Assembly (NCBI RefSeq): GCF_001435845.1
Contig: NZ_CM003596.1
Span: 1,488,001 to 1,552,000 of the forward strand
Origin: Psychrobacter sp. P11G3
Lineage (GTDB): Bacteria > Pseudomonadota > Gammaproteobacteria > Pseudomonadales > Moraxellaceae
Length of the DNA stretch: 64,000 nt
Direction: 5' to 3'
Part shown: piece by piece, positions 53,745-62,310 of the stretch
Position numbering within the stretch: the stretch's first letter is position 1
Layout: each line of letters starts with the position of its first letter
Translations under genes and position numbers: made by a program
Notes under the pieces: generated by a model
The model's input: only the letters and a program-made list of their open reading frames with translations
Databases searched by the model: none
What the model was told of the DNA's origin: nothing

Positions 53745-55061
53745 ATGTACGCAGTAATTGGAGCAGGTCCAATGGGGCTCGCTGCAGCCCGAAATTTGCA
53801 AAAACTCAATATTCCTTTTGTCGGCTTTGAGCTACACACAGATGTAGGAGGGCTATGGGATATCGACAATCCGCACAGTACCATGTATGAAAGTGCCCAC
53901 TTGATTTCGTCCAAGCGTATGACGGAGTTCAAAGAGTTTCCTATGAGCGACTCAGTCGCGGCGTATCCTCATCATACCCAGCTCCGTCAATACTTCCGTG
54001 ATTTTTCAGACACGTTTAATCTAAAATCACATTATGAATTCTCTACGCGAGTCATCAGTATGGTGCCCGAAGGGGGAGGCTGGCGCTTAATTAGCGAGTG
54101 CAATGGTCAAACGCAGTCGCGACTGTTTGATGGTGTGCTCATGGCAAATGGCACTTTACATACCCCCAATATGCCAAGTTTGCCAGGTACGTTTGCAGGC
54201 ACGTTGATGCATTCCTCTGAATATCGTAGCCCGTCAGCGTTTAATGACAAACGTGTGTTGATCGTCGGCTGCGGTAACTCGGGCGCTGATATCGCTGTTG
54301 ATGCGGTACATCATGCCAAATCGGTCGATATTAGTCTGCGCCGCGGCTATTACTTTCTGCCCAAATTTATCAAAGGTCAGCCCATTGACACATTAGGCGG
54401 AAAACTAAAATTACCGCGTCCAGTTAAGCAGCGCATGGATGCAGCGATGATTCGTATGGTCATCGGAAAACCTTCTGATTATGGATTGCCAAACCCAAAC
54501 TATCGCATGTACGAATCACATCCTGTGGTCAATTCATTGGTATTGCATCATTTGGGTCATGGCGATATTAAAGCGCGTCGTGATATTCGCCGCATCGATG
54601 GTCATACGGTGACTTTTAGTGATGGTGAAAGTCATGATTATGATTTGATTCTTATGGCGACTGGGTATTTACTAAACTATCCGTTTATTGAGCGCGCGCA
54701 GCTTAATTGGCCTGCCAATCATGACGCTCCGCAGCTTTATATGAATGTCTTTCATCCTGAGCATGATAATTTATTTATGATGGGTATGGTTGAGGCAGCA
54801 GGATTAGGTTGGGAGGGTCGAAATCAACAAGCACGGCTCGTTGCACTATATATTCAGCAGCGTCAGAAAAATACAGCAGCCGTTAAACAGTTCAATAAAG
54901 TGAAACGTAAGCGAGCAGGCAAAACGCTCGATGGTGGCTATGATTATATTAAGCTTGCACGTATGGCATATTATGTGAATAAAGATGAATACTTAGAAAC
55001 GCTGTCCAAGCATATTGCCGAGCTTGAAACAGAACAGCCTGTATTGGCATCAGAGGTATGA
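53745..55061 (+). CDS. Flavin-containing monooxygenase
   Basis: A 438-aa class B flavoprotein monooxygenase. FAD site 'YAVIGAGPMGLAAARNLQK' at residue 2; the FMO fingerprint FxGxxxHxxxY is visible in 'FAGTLMHSSEY' (about 150-160); NADP site 'VLIVGCGNSGADIAVDA' follows. 'LILMATGYLLNYPF' and 'MMGMVEAAGLGWEGRNQQARL' close the second dinucleotide domain. The Tyr in place of Trp in the fingerprint favours an N/S-oxygenating FMO over a Baeyer-Villiger enzyme, but this is not decisive. AAGGTGG before the ATG at 53745 decides the start. Its stop overlaps the start of the BASS transporter (ATGA). First gene of a four-gene operon. Confidence 0.9.
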   Translation: MYAVIGAGPMGLAAARNLQKLNIPFVGFELHTDVGGLWDIDNPHSTMYESAHLISSKRMTEFKEFPMSDSVAAYPHHTQLRQYFRDFSDTFNLKSHYEFSTRVISMVPEGGGWRLISECNGQTQSRLFDGVLMANGTLHTPNMPSLPGTFAGTLMHSSEYRSPSAFNDKRVLIVGCGNSGADIAVDAVHHAKSVDISLRRGYYFLPKFIKGQPIDTLGGKLKLPRPVKQRMDAAMIRMVIGKPSDYGLPNPNYRMYESHPVVNSLVLHHLGHGDIKARRDIRRIDGHTVTFSDGESHDYDLILMATGYLLNYPFIERAQLNWPANHDAPQLYMNVFHPEHDNLFMMGMVEAAGLGWEGRNQQARLVALYIQQRQKNTAAVKQFNKVKRKRAGKTLDGGYDYIKLARMAYYVNKDEYLETLSKHIAELETEQPVLASEV

Positions 55062-55945
55062 TAGCGGCAGTGGCGTTTGAGCCACGGAGCTTGATTCTGC
55101 TCAATCTTATCTTGGCGCTGATGATGTTCGGCGTGTCATTGAGTTTACGTCTTGGAGATTTTAAGCGTATCGTTTTGTCTCCCATTGCGCCGATAGCGGG
55201 ACTGTTCGCTCAGTTCTTTCTACTGCCCTTAGCCACGTGCCTGTTTACGTGGGCATTGAATATCAATCCTGAGTTGGCGCTAGGAATGATTTTGGTCGCG
55301 TCTTGCCCAGGTGGTAGTTTTTCTAACATTATGACTTGGCTGGCACGCGGTAATGTCGCGGTGTCAGTCAGTATGACAGCGGTATCAAGTCTCGCTGCGG
55401 CTATATTAACACCAGTCAATTTTGCCTTTTACGGTTGGCTTAACCCACACACGCGTGAGTATCTGACAAAGATAACGATTGAGCCTAGTAGTATTCTGAT
55501 ACTGGTTTTATTGGTGCTAGCGTTACCTCTAGTGCTGGGGATGGTAACGGGGCGACGATTGCCAGATCTTGTCGTGCGTATCCAAAAACCGCTACGTATT
55601 TTCTCGCTGCTTGTGCTGATGGCTTTTGTGGCAATCGCTTTTTCTAGCAATTTCGCGCTATTTTTAGAGCGTTTTCATAGCTTTTTTTGGTTGGTCGTTG
55701 GCCATAATTTCTTGGCACTTTCGTTAGGTTATGGCATGGGGCTGATGCTCAAGTTGCCAGTCGCGGATCGGCGAGCGGTGACTTTAGAAGTAGGAATACA
55801 AAACTCAGGGCTAGGGCTGGTTATTTTATTTACTTTTTTCCCAGAGGCAGGCGGCATGATGCTGATCACGGCATTCTGGGGCGTATGGCATTTGGTGTCA
55901 GGATTGACACTTTCACAAATTTGGGCACGGATACCCTATGAATAA
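55058..55945 (+). CDS. BASS-family (bile acid:sodium symporter-like) transporter
   Basis: A 295-aa inner-membrane transporter with about nine or ten spans. BASS landmarks: 'LALMMFGVSLSLRLGDF', 'ALGMILVASCPGGSFSNIMTWLARGNVAVSVSMTAVSSLAAAILTP' (sodium and substrate site), and 'RAVTLEVGIQNSGLGLVILFTFFP'. Bacterial members carry bile acids, organic anions or keto acids with sodium. Translation is coupled to the monooxygenase (ATGA) and overlaps the epimerase start by 8 bases. The substrate is probably linked to the redox enzymes of this operon. Confidence 0.88.
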   Translation: MIAAVAFEPRSLILLNLILALMMFGVSLSLRLGDFKRIVLSPIAPIAGLFAQFFLLPLATCLFTWALNINPELALGMILVASCPGGSFSNIMTWLARGNVAVSVSMTAVSSLAAAILTPVNFAFYGWLNPHTREYLTKITIEPSSILILVLLVLALPLVLGMVTGRRLPDLVVRIQKPLRIFSLLVLMAFVAIAFSSNFALFLERFHSFFWLVVGHNFLALSLGYGMGLMLKLPVADRRAVTLEVGIQNSGLGLVILFTFFPEAGGMMLITAFWGVWHLVSGLTLSQIWARIPYE

Positions 55946-56900
55946 AAGCGTAATGAATAAAAGCATAGTGAACAAGCGTATATTAATCACTGGTGCCGCA
56001 GGTTACATCGGCCATCAACTGGGCAATCGTCTGGCTGATCATTACCATGTCGTCGGCACAGATATTCGCAAGCGTGATGATCTAGACTTTCCGGTTCACG
56101 TATTAGATGTACGCGATGAGGGTTTAGCAACGCTACTAAAAGAAGAGGGCATCACCCATGTCGTGCATCTCGCTTCTATCTTGCAAGCGTCAAAAGGTCG
56201 TGCTCGTGACTATGATATCGATGTCAATGGCACGCGCAACGTACTTGATTGCTGCATCAAAGCAGGTGTCACACATATAACGCTCACCAGCTCGGGTGCT
56301 GCCTACGGCTATCATGCTGACAATCCTGAATGGATTGATGAGCAAGATGCACTACGCGGTAACCCTGAGTTTGCTTACTCGGATCACAAAAGGCAGGTCG
56401 AGGAAATGCTTGCAGATTTTCGCGAGCAGCATCCGCAACTACAGCAGCTGATCTTTCGACCTGGCACCGTACTAGGCGCTGATACGCGTAATCAAATTAC
56501 CAGTCTGTTTATGGCGCCGCGTGTGCTTGCGCTCAAAGGCAGTGAGTCGCCCTTTGTGTTTATTTGGGATCAAGACGTGATCGGCGCTATGGAAATAGGT
56601 ATTCGCGAGGATAAAACTGGCATCTACAACATGGCAGGTGATGGCGCACTGACGATGAAGGATATCGCAAACCGACTGAATAAACCGTTATTGACTCTGC
56701 CAGTGGGTTTGGTTAAAGCTGTCTTACAAGTGGCAAAATGGGGTGGCAAACCAACGGGACCAGAACAGGTTAATTTTTTGCGTTATCGCCCAGTACTGAG
56801 TAATAGGCGACTCAAAGAAGAGTTTGGTTATTGTTTAGAAAAAACGTCTGCTGAAACCTTCGAGTATTTCATCGAATGCAATGGATTGCGTAAACCTTGA
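55938..56900 (+). CDS. NAD-dependent epimerase/dehydratase family protein
   Basis: A 320-aa extended short-chain dehydrogenase. NAD site 'RILITGAAGYIGHQLGNRL' near residue 14, 'VVHLASILQASKGRARDYDIDVNGTRNVLD' and 'LTSSGAAYGYH' with the catalytic Ser; 'FAYSDHKRQVEEML' carries a Tyr-x-x-x-Lys-like motif (YSDHK). 'LIFRPGTVLG' is typical. The start region repeats ATGAATAAAAGC, so an ATG at 55953 is an alternative. Its stop is followed by the SDR ATG after 17 bases. Substrate unknown; a steroid- or terpenoid-like alcohol is possible by analogy with extended SDRs beside FMOs. Confidence 0.88.
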   Translation: MNKSVMNKSIVNKRILITGAAGYIGHQLGNRLADHYHVVGTDIRKRDDLDFPVHVLDVRDEGLATLLKEEGITHVVHLASILQASKGRARDYDIDVNGTRNVLDCCIKAGVTHITLTSSGAAYGYHADNPEWIDEQDALRGNPEFAYSDHKRQVEEMLADFREQHPQLQQLIFRPGTVLGADTRNQITSLFMAPRVLALKGSESPFVFIWDQDVIGAMEIGIREDKTGIYNMAGDGALTMKDIANRLNKPLLTLPVGLVKAVLQVAKWGGKPTGPEQVNFLRYRPVLSNRRLKEEFGYCLEKTSAETFEYFIECNGLRKP

Positions 56901-56917
56901 TAGGGAGAAAATCATTA

Positions 56918-57721
56918 ATGCCATCAATGTCATCAATAAATGTTACTTTAATCACTGGTGCTGCATCAGGACTTGGTTGGGCAATGGCACAGCACTGGTA
57001 TGCTGCTGGACATCACTTAGTACTCGCTGATATAGATGAGCAAGCGCTGATCGCCCGCGCTCGTGAGTTAGAGGACTCTGCTAGAGTCATGACAGTCGTC
57101 ACTAATATTACTCAAATTGATGATATTGCTGCGCTTATTGAGCAAGTTAGCGAGCGCTTTGGCCGTCTTGATCTATTGGTGAATAATGCTGGGATTACCC
57201 ATCGATCACCAGCGCATCAGACTGATCCTGCGGTGTTCCGCAAAGTTATGGCGGTAGATTGGCAAGGAGCAGTAGAGCTGACCATGGCTGCGTTACCGAT
57301 GCTAAGAGAATCTAAAGGTCAAATTATCTGTATCGGCTCAATGGCTGGCTGGATGCCCGTTCCTGGACGGGCAGCATACTGTGCGGCAAAAGGTGCGCTG
57401 ACCCAGTTCTTTGAAGTATTGCGCTTGGAGCTAGAGTCTGAGGGGATACATATTCTTATGGTCTATCCTAGCTTTCTTGATACACCTATCGAGAACCACG
57501 CGCTCGGCCGTGATGGCAGTATCGCAAAGCATCCACGCTCAATGATCGGTAATATGCGTAGTGCTGAGTGGATGGCCGAACAGATCGATCAAGGTTTGCA
57601 GCGGCGCAAACGTTGGATATTGCCGGACCCTCTCTCGCGCTTTGGTAGTTTACTATGGCGTATTGCGCCAGCTTTATACTTGCGTCAGGTGCGTAAACGT
57701 TTTGGAAGTGAGTTGCGGTAG
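56918..57721 (+). CDS. Short-chain dehydrogenase/reductase
   Basis: A 267-aa classical SDR. NAD(P) site 'TLITGAASGLGWAMAQHWY' (residue about 9-27), 'LLVNNAGITHRS' (NNAG), catalytic 'IICIGSMAGWMPVPGRAAYCAAKGALTQF' with the Ser, Tyr and Lys (YCAAK), and 'VYPSFLDTPI' near the substrate loop. The aspartate in 'LVLADIDEQ' favours NAD. AGGGAG before the ATG at 56918 decides the start over a TTG at 56897. Last gene of the operon; the following frame stays open past the stop (see the pentapeptide-like stretch). Confidence 0.92.
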   Translation: MPSMSSINVTLITGAASGLGWAMAQHWYAAGHHLVLADIDEQALIARARELEDSARVMTVVTNITQIDDIAALIEQVSERFGRLDLLVNNAGITHRSPAHQTDPAVFRKVMAVDWQGAVELTMAALPMLRESKGQIICIGSMAGWMPVPGRAAYCAAKGALTQFFEVLRLELESEGIHILMVYPSFLDTPIENHALGRDGSIAKHPRSMIGNMRSAEWMAEQIDQGLQRRKRWILPDPLSRFGSLLWRIAPALYLRQVRKRFGSELR

Positions 57722-57781
57722 ACTACGTTAAGTGAGAACCTAGAAGAGAGGCTAGTAGTTCATGCAAATTGTCGACAGTGC

Positions 57782-57916
57782 TATGCTAAAAATACTATGC
57801 TGAAGAGCGCTATATTAGAAGGTGCTTTATTAGAAAACACTATGTTAAAAGTTTCTATATTAAAAGACTCTGTATTAAAAGGTACATTATTAGAAAACAC
57901 TATGCTAGAAATAATA
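57782..57916 (+). repeat. Nine 15-bp degenerate tandem repeats with pentapeptide-like reading
   Basis: Units of 15 bp, from about 57782, have the pattern TAT-x-TTA-GAA-x. Read from the ATG at 57797 to a TAG at 57920-57922 they give 41 residues of the form LKSAILEGALLENTM, with Leu every fifth residue and small residues two before it, like pentapeptide repeats. The frame is the same as that of the SDR upstream and is open from the SDR stop onwards. There is no ribosome binding site, so translation is doubtful. The 3' end forms part of the terminator. Confidence 0.6.
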
Positions 57917-57931
57917 ATCTAGCATAGTGTT
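57896..57931. terminator. Bidirectional terminator between SDR and second BASS gene
   Basis: A perfect 14-bp inverted repeat (AACACTATGCTAGA) with an 8-base loop, followed by TTTC on the plus strand. It lies between the convergent SDR and second BASS genes. On the minus strand it also ends in TTTTC. Confidence 0.75.
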
Positions 57932-58000
57932 TTCACTCATAGCGTTTTAGCTTTACTAACTAGTTCAATATTACCTAGCTCAGTATTACCTTTATTAGTA

Positions 58001-59017
58001 CTAATGATTTCTAATTGGTTTGCCAAGCTCCATGGTCTCTTCAATCTCAATGACGGTAGGATTTTTCGCTTCCTGACGCTTATCCCACCAAGCGAAGATA
58101 TTGGCCAATATAGAGCCAGAAACAGAGTGCCAAATACAAGCGACGGCGGCAGCGATGGCGGACTCTGCATTGCCAGGGAAAAATTTCGTGCTTAAGCCCG
58201 TGGCCAACCCTGCGTTTTGTACACCAACCTCAATAGATATGGTGCGTTTTTTGGGTTTGCTCATACCAAATAAGGCACCTGAGTAGTAGCCCAATACATA
58301 GCCGACGATATTGTGTACCGCAATGGCCAAGATAACGACTAGCCCTGACTGCAAGAACTGATCACCAAATACAGCGGCAACGCCACCGACGATAGCGGCA
58401 AAAGCTAATACAGCCACGCCTGGCATCACCGCACGTACATCATTAAACCAGTGTTTGTTTTGAAATAGTATGTTTAACATAGAGCCGATAGCGACTGGCA
58501 ACAATGTCACTAATAGCATAAAGCGGAACATACCCCAGCCATCCATTTCTACAGATTGACCAACCAAATAATTTAGCCAAAGTGGCGTCACTAACGGTGC
58601 AATGATGGTTGATACGGTGGTCATACCTACCGAAAACGCCACATCACCTTTGGCAAGGTAGCTCATAATGTTTGAAGACACACCACCAGGACAAGTCCCA
58701 ACCAATACTAGACCCAGTGTTAGCCCAGGCGATAAGTCAAACAATCTAGCCACGCTAATCGCTAAAATCGGCATAATGGTATATTGGATAATTGAACCGA
58801 TAAAAATATCAAGCGGGCGCTGGGCCAACACTTTATAGTCTTCTTTACCTAGTGTCATACCCATTGCGAGCATAATGACACCCAGAACGATGACTTGGGT
58901 ATCACCTGTCACCCAAGAAAAAGTCGCAGGCTCTATAAATGTCACTGCGGCCGCTAAAATAATAACCAATGCCGTAAATCGACTCAACTGCTGACTTATC
59001 ATCCTCAAAAACTGCAT
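58001..59017 (-). CDS. Second BASS-family (bile acid:sodium symporter-like) transporter
   Basis: A 338-aa membrane transporter. Landmarks: 'IVLGVIMLAMGMTLGKEDY', 'LGLVLVGTCPGGVSSNIMSYLAKGDVAFSVGMTTVSTIIAPLVTP' (sodium site), and 'RTISIEVGVQNAGLATGLSTKFFP'. A C-terminal charged tail of about 35 residues (WWDKRQEAKNPTVIEIEE) is cytoplasmic. Only distantly similar to the operon's BASS protein, so it is not a recent copy. GAAGGATTT precedes the ATG. It is divergent from the MarR gene and could be its target. Confidence 0.9.
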   Translation of the reverse strand: MQFLRMISQQLSRFTALVIILAAAVTFIEPATFSWVTGDTQVIVLGVIMLAMGMTLGKEDYKVLAQRPLDIFIGSIIQYTIMPILAISVARLFDLSPGLTLGLVLVGTCPGGVSSNIMSYLAKGDVAFSVGMTTVSTIIAPLVTPLWLNYLVGQSVEMDGWGMFRFMLLVTLLPVAIGSMLNILFQNKHWFNDVRAVMPGVAVLAFAAIVGGVAAVFGDQFLQSGLVVILAIAVHNIVGYVLGYYSGALFGMSKPKKRTISIEVGVQNAGLATGLSTKFFPGNAESAIAAAVACIWHSVSGSILANIFAWWDKRQEAKNPTVIEIEETMELGKPIRNH

Positions 59018-59400
59018 TTCTCAAATCCTTCTAAGTCCGGAAAATAGTCAAGTATAAGTTCAAAACCACTGTATTTCCAATGGGTTTAGGCGGTTTTTAG
59101 CCAACAATAAGTTGCTATTATGACAACTTTAGATATTTTTTCATTTCTGATACAGAGGGTTATTTGGTAAAAGTTACGGATAGCTGACCATATCGTTACA
59201 TTTCTTTAAATTCCACAATTTTGGATGCCGTTATAATTCCTTATGATTTAGTTTATGTAATCTACATAACACTTTATTTATGAAGCATATGTATAAGGTG
59301 CTATGCAGATTAACGTCATTCTTTGCAATATAATTATTTCACAATAGCATCGTATAGTTAGTATACTAACAATTAACATGCTAACTAAATACTATCTAAT
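59018..59400. other. Divergent spacer of the second BASS gene and marR
   Basis: 383 AT-rich bases. Apart from the palindromes at 59357-59384 nothing was recognised. The marR start has no ribosome binding site visible within 20 bases, so its translation start or leader may be unusual. Confidence 0.4.
59357..59384 (+). promoter_or_regulatory. Operator candidate of the MarR regulator
   Basis: GTTAGTATACTAAC (59357-59370) is a perfect 14-bp palindrome. It is followed by TTAACATGCTAA (59373-59384), an imperfect copy. Both lie directly upstream of marR, typical of autoregulation by MarR repressors. Confidence 0.65.
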
Positions 59401-59892
59401 ATGCCTAATCAACCTTATCAGTTTCACTTTTTTTTGCATTGTGGTCATCTCATCGAAGAACGCCTGCGTACTAAGCTGACCCCTTTAGAGGTCATGCCGC
59501 GTCAAGCACGAGTATTAGATGCGCTCGGAAGAATGGGGCAAGCATCACAAGTGCAGTTGGCTGACGAGTTTGGATTGTCTGCTGCAAGCATGAGCACGAT
59601 GACAGCACGCTTACTGGCAGCAGGTCTAATAGAAAGACGCGTCGATGAGCAAGAACTGCGTAGCAATATCCTCAAGCTATCCGAGCATGGTAAAGGTTTA
59701 TTAACGCAGATTTATGAGGTATGGCACGAATTAGATCAAGAAATATATGAGGCGATAGGGTCTGAAAATGCGACGCAACTTGCAAGGATTACTCATGAGT
59801 TACGCAATGCGTTTGGTGGCTTTACACCAGGTGAGAATAGCTCGAATTCAGAAGAATTAGCTTCTACACAATTAATTTTAAAACAGTCTTAA
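59401..59892 (+). CDS. MarR-family transcriptional regulator
   Basis: A 163-aa winged-helix repressor. 'EVMPRQARVLDALGRMGQASQVQLADEFGLSAASMSTMTARLLAAGLIERRVDEQELRSNILKLSEHGKGLLTQI' contains the recognition helix and the wing with the Asp/Arg pair. It starts 'MPNQPYQFHFFLHCGHLIEERL'. No clear Shine-Dalgarno sequence lies before the ATG. Palindromes directly upstream suggest autorepression. Probable targets are itself and the second BASS transporter; effector unknown. Confidence 0.88.
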   Translation: MPNQPYQFHFFLHCGHLIEERLRTKLTPLEVMPRQARVLDALGRMGQASQVQLADEFGLSAASMSTMTARLLAAGLIERRVDEQELRSNILKLSEHGKGLLTQIYEVWHELDQEIYEAIGSENATQLARITHELRNAFGGFTPGENSSNSEELASTQLILKQS

Positions 59893-59955
59893 TGTTAGTG
59901 TTTTTATAAGAGATTTTTCACCCATTCAGTCTAACCAGCTATCAGGAAATTTACG

Positions 59956-60489
59956 ATGTCGACCTCTATTCAATCATTTGTTCGATCAAAAAGTATTATC
60001 AAACGCCTATCTTTACTGACGTTATTAACCACCTCTTCTTATGCCTTCGCACTTGATGTTGATTTTGTGGACAGCAAATGGGATGGTAAGACCATTCCTG
60101 AAGGACAACAGTGTCAAAAATTTGATGGAGTTAAACCCGGTACGCCAAAGCTTAGTGTGTCTGGTATTCCAGCAGGGTCAGACAGTGTCGTGTTGGTATA
60201 TAGCGACCGAGATTCAAAAAAGATGAATAATGGCGGGCATGGCATCATGAGTTACACCTTGGCAAAAGGCGCCAATAAGGTGCAATTACCGGTTGTGGCT
60301 GGACATACTTATGAGATGCCAAAAGGTTTTGAGATGATAGCAGAGCATCGCGGCGCTGGCTGGGACAAGGAAGGGGCTTATATGCCACCTTGTTCTGGTG
60401 GTAGTGGACATGAGTATTACGTCACGGTTCAAACGTATAAAGGCAATACAGTCACTGCTGAAACCGTATTAGAGCTAGGTAAGTTTTAA
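59956..60489 (+). CDS. Secreted PEBP/YbhB-like protein
   Basis: A 177-aa secreted protein: signal 'LSLLTLLTTSSYAFA' (about 21-35), then a mature part of about 140 residues. Its pattern follows the phosphatidylethanolamine-binding family: 'IPEGQQCQ', 'SVSGIPAGSDSVVLVYSDRD' (the DPD-like turn), 'GGHGIMSYTL' (replacing the HWxxxN strand) and 'AYMPPCSGGSGHEYYVTVQTYK' (GxPPxxxxHxY). Two cysteines could pair. AGGAAAT precedes the ATG. This gene opens a run of four plus-strand secreted proteins with the YHYH genes. The assignment is by pattern and is moderate. Confidence 0.65.
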   Translation: MSTSIQSFVRSKSIIKRLSLLTLLTTSSYAFALDVDFVDSKWDGKTIPEGQQCQKFDGVKPGTPKLSVSGIPAGSDSVVLVYSDRDSKKMNNGGHGIMSYTLAKGANKVQLPVVAGHTYEMPKGFEMIAEHRGAGWDKEGAYMPPCSGGSGHEYYVTVQTYKGNTVTAETVLELGKF

Positions 60490-60873
60490 TCGGTAACGTG
60501 GTATTCGTTATAAAAAACATTATCATTTTTACCTGCGAATCGACTAAAAAATCGTCGCTGTCAGCATTATAAGTACCAATTTCACAAGTACCAGTGCCAT
60601 AAGTGTCATAAGTGCTATGGTCGAATATCAATGGCAAGATTGAGGTTTTTTTAATAATTTATAATAACTATTAGGATGTGTCCTCACTCTGAGCACTAAG
60701 CGTTAAATGGACTAAAAATGGCTAAATCTTTGTCAAACTGTATCAAGTAGCTTGCTAATATCTCGATATTATCTTTACTACTTTCCTTGTTTGGCTGTCA
60801 TTTATCCCGTTTTTAGCTCCATTTTCAAAATGAAGGCACGCCCTAATGTTTACTGTTCATAATGGAGGGGTTT
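60490..60873. other. Spacer with a short 15-bp repeat block
   Basis: 384 bases between the PEBP-like and first YHYH gene. At 60569-60613 three degenerate 15-bp units with the core ATAAGTACCA follow one another. No gene is evident. ATGGAGGGG is the ribosome binding site of the YHYH gene. Confidence 0.5.
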
Positions 60874-62085
60874 ATGAAAACAAAGATACTTTACAATGGC
60901 ATACTGGTCAGTATGGCATTAACACTAACCGCTTGTAGTCAACTTGCTGAGCAATATTCGGTAGAGGCTGCTAACGATACTAGTCAAACGCTAAAAACTG
61001 CTAGCACTGCTAATGGTGGTGTTGATATGACACGCATCAGCCAAGATGCCCTTGTAAAAGCCCCTGAAACTGTCGATTGTACATTAGAAAGTGGCGCTGC
61101 TGCCAAGTGTGCAAAGATAGTAGTCAAGCACCAACCTGATAACTTAAAAATTGGTCGGTTTTGCCCAGAGACGCTAGATGACAAAGGTGGTGTCTGGAAC
61201 TGGGATGGCGAAGAATCGGGGCTCTACCGTATCGATGAAAAGTTTTTGACGATGTTAGAGACGCAGGGTTATCAATTCTATGACGCTGACGGCAAGGTCA
61301 ATATCGTTGATGTGCGTACGACCCAGCCAACGGAAAATAATGCCTGCCTGTCTGCCTCAGCTGACGAATCGGTCGAGATGACCATTTTATTGCCATTATC
61401 ACCAGTCAAAGCTGACCAAGCAACCAGTCTAGGCACTGTAGCCAAAGTTGGGTTGGCTCTTGATGGCGTGCCTATTTTTGCGGACGCGCCTTCAGTGCTA
61501 CAAACCGGACACATGCCTGCGCTCGACACTTGCGGTGGCCATATTGATCCGGGTGGCTGGTACCACTGGCATGCCACATCAACAGACATCAACTCAGTGT
61601 TTGAGCATGAACATGTCGATGCTAGTTGTGCCTTAGAGCAAAAGGCTGATGCCTTGTTTGCCTATGCATTTGACGGTTATCCTATCTACGGTAGCGTGGA
61701 CAGTGATGGCAAGATACCGACTGATCTGGATGCCTGCAACGGACATACTGGCGCAACCCTTGAAAACCCTAAAGGTGGTTACCACTACCACGCATCGACA
61801 GAATTTCCAAACTTGCCAAGTTGCTTGAACGGTGTAGTCGCTAAGGATAACTTCACGACCACTGCCAAACAAGGCATTGGCGCTCAAGGTGGAGGTCCGG
61901 GAGCAGGTGGTCCAGGCCAAGGTTTGCCCCCAGGTTTTGATACAGCAGCTACAACACTTGGTGTTTCAGAAACTGAGTTGTTAAGCGCGATTATGAAAAA
62001 TGGTGGAAGAGAGCTCGATACTGCTGCGGCTGCCAAAGATCTTGGTGTGACCGAAGCAGCTTTAAAAGCGGCCTTACCCAACTAA
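60874..62085 (+). CDS. YHYH-domain lipoprotein
   Basis: A 403-aa predicted lipoprotein: signal 'ILYNGILVSMALTLTAC' with lipobox (LTAC). The YHYH domain (about 60-330) has paired cysteines near its start (VDCTLESGAAAKCAKI), 'GGHIDPGGWYHWHATS', 'FAYAFDGYPIYGSVDSDG' and 'GGYHYHASTEFPNLPSCLNG'. These His/Tyr-rich turns suggest metal binding, but the family function is not established. A Gly/Pro-rich hinge follows, then about 60 helical residues of two similar halves ('LGVSETELLSAI', 'LGVTEAALKAAL'). GGAGGGG before the ATG at 60874 decides the start. A paralogue follows. Confidence 0.88.
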   Translation: MKTKILYNGILVSMALTLTACSQLAEQYSVEAANDTSQTLKTASTANGGVDMTRISQDALVKAPETVDCTLESGAAAKCAKIVVKHQPDNLKIGRFCPETLDDKGGVWNWDGEESGLYRIDEKFLTMLETQGYQFYDADGKVNIVDVRTTQPTENNACLSASADESVEMTILLPLSPVKADQATSLGTVAKVGLALDGVPIFADAPSVLQTGHMPALDTCGGHIDPGGWYHWHATSTDINSVFEHEHVDASCALEQKADALFAYAFDGYPIYGSVDSDGKIPTDLDACNGHTGATLENPKGGYHYHASTEFPNLPSCLNGVVAKDNFTTTAKQGIGAQGGGPGAGGPGQGLPPGFDTAATTLGVSETELLSAIMKNGGRELDTAAAAKDLGVTEAALKAALPN

Positions 62086-62310
62086 GATTGATCTCGTTAA
62101 CCCTTTCAGACCGGTTAAGCTTTTTTATGTAGGTCTCGTTTTATAAAACCTACAAGCGACAATAATGATTTGTGGTGCTTGTAGGTTGGGTAAAATTCTA
62201 GTCGTCTCTATTCTTTATCAGACTCATTAAAACTTACTAATTATTAACAATCAATTTATATTATTTCTATACGGAATTAATCAACTATTTATATAAAGGG
62301 GATACTATTT
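62086..62310. other. Spacer between YHYH genes with competing hairpins
   Basis: TGTAGGT (62128-62134) can pair with ACCTACA (62148-62154), which can also, as ACCTACAAGC, pair with GCTTGTAGGT (62177-62186). Neither stem is followed by a T-run. AAAGGGGATA is the ribosome binding site of the next gene. Confidence 0.4.
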
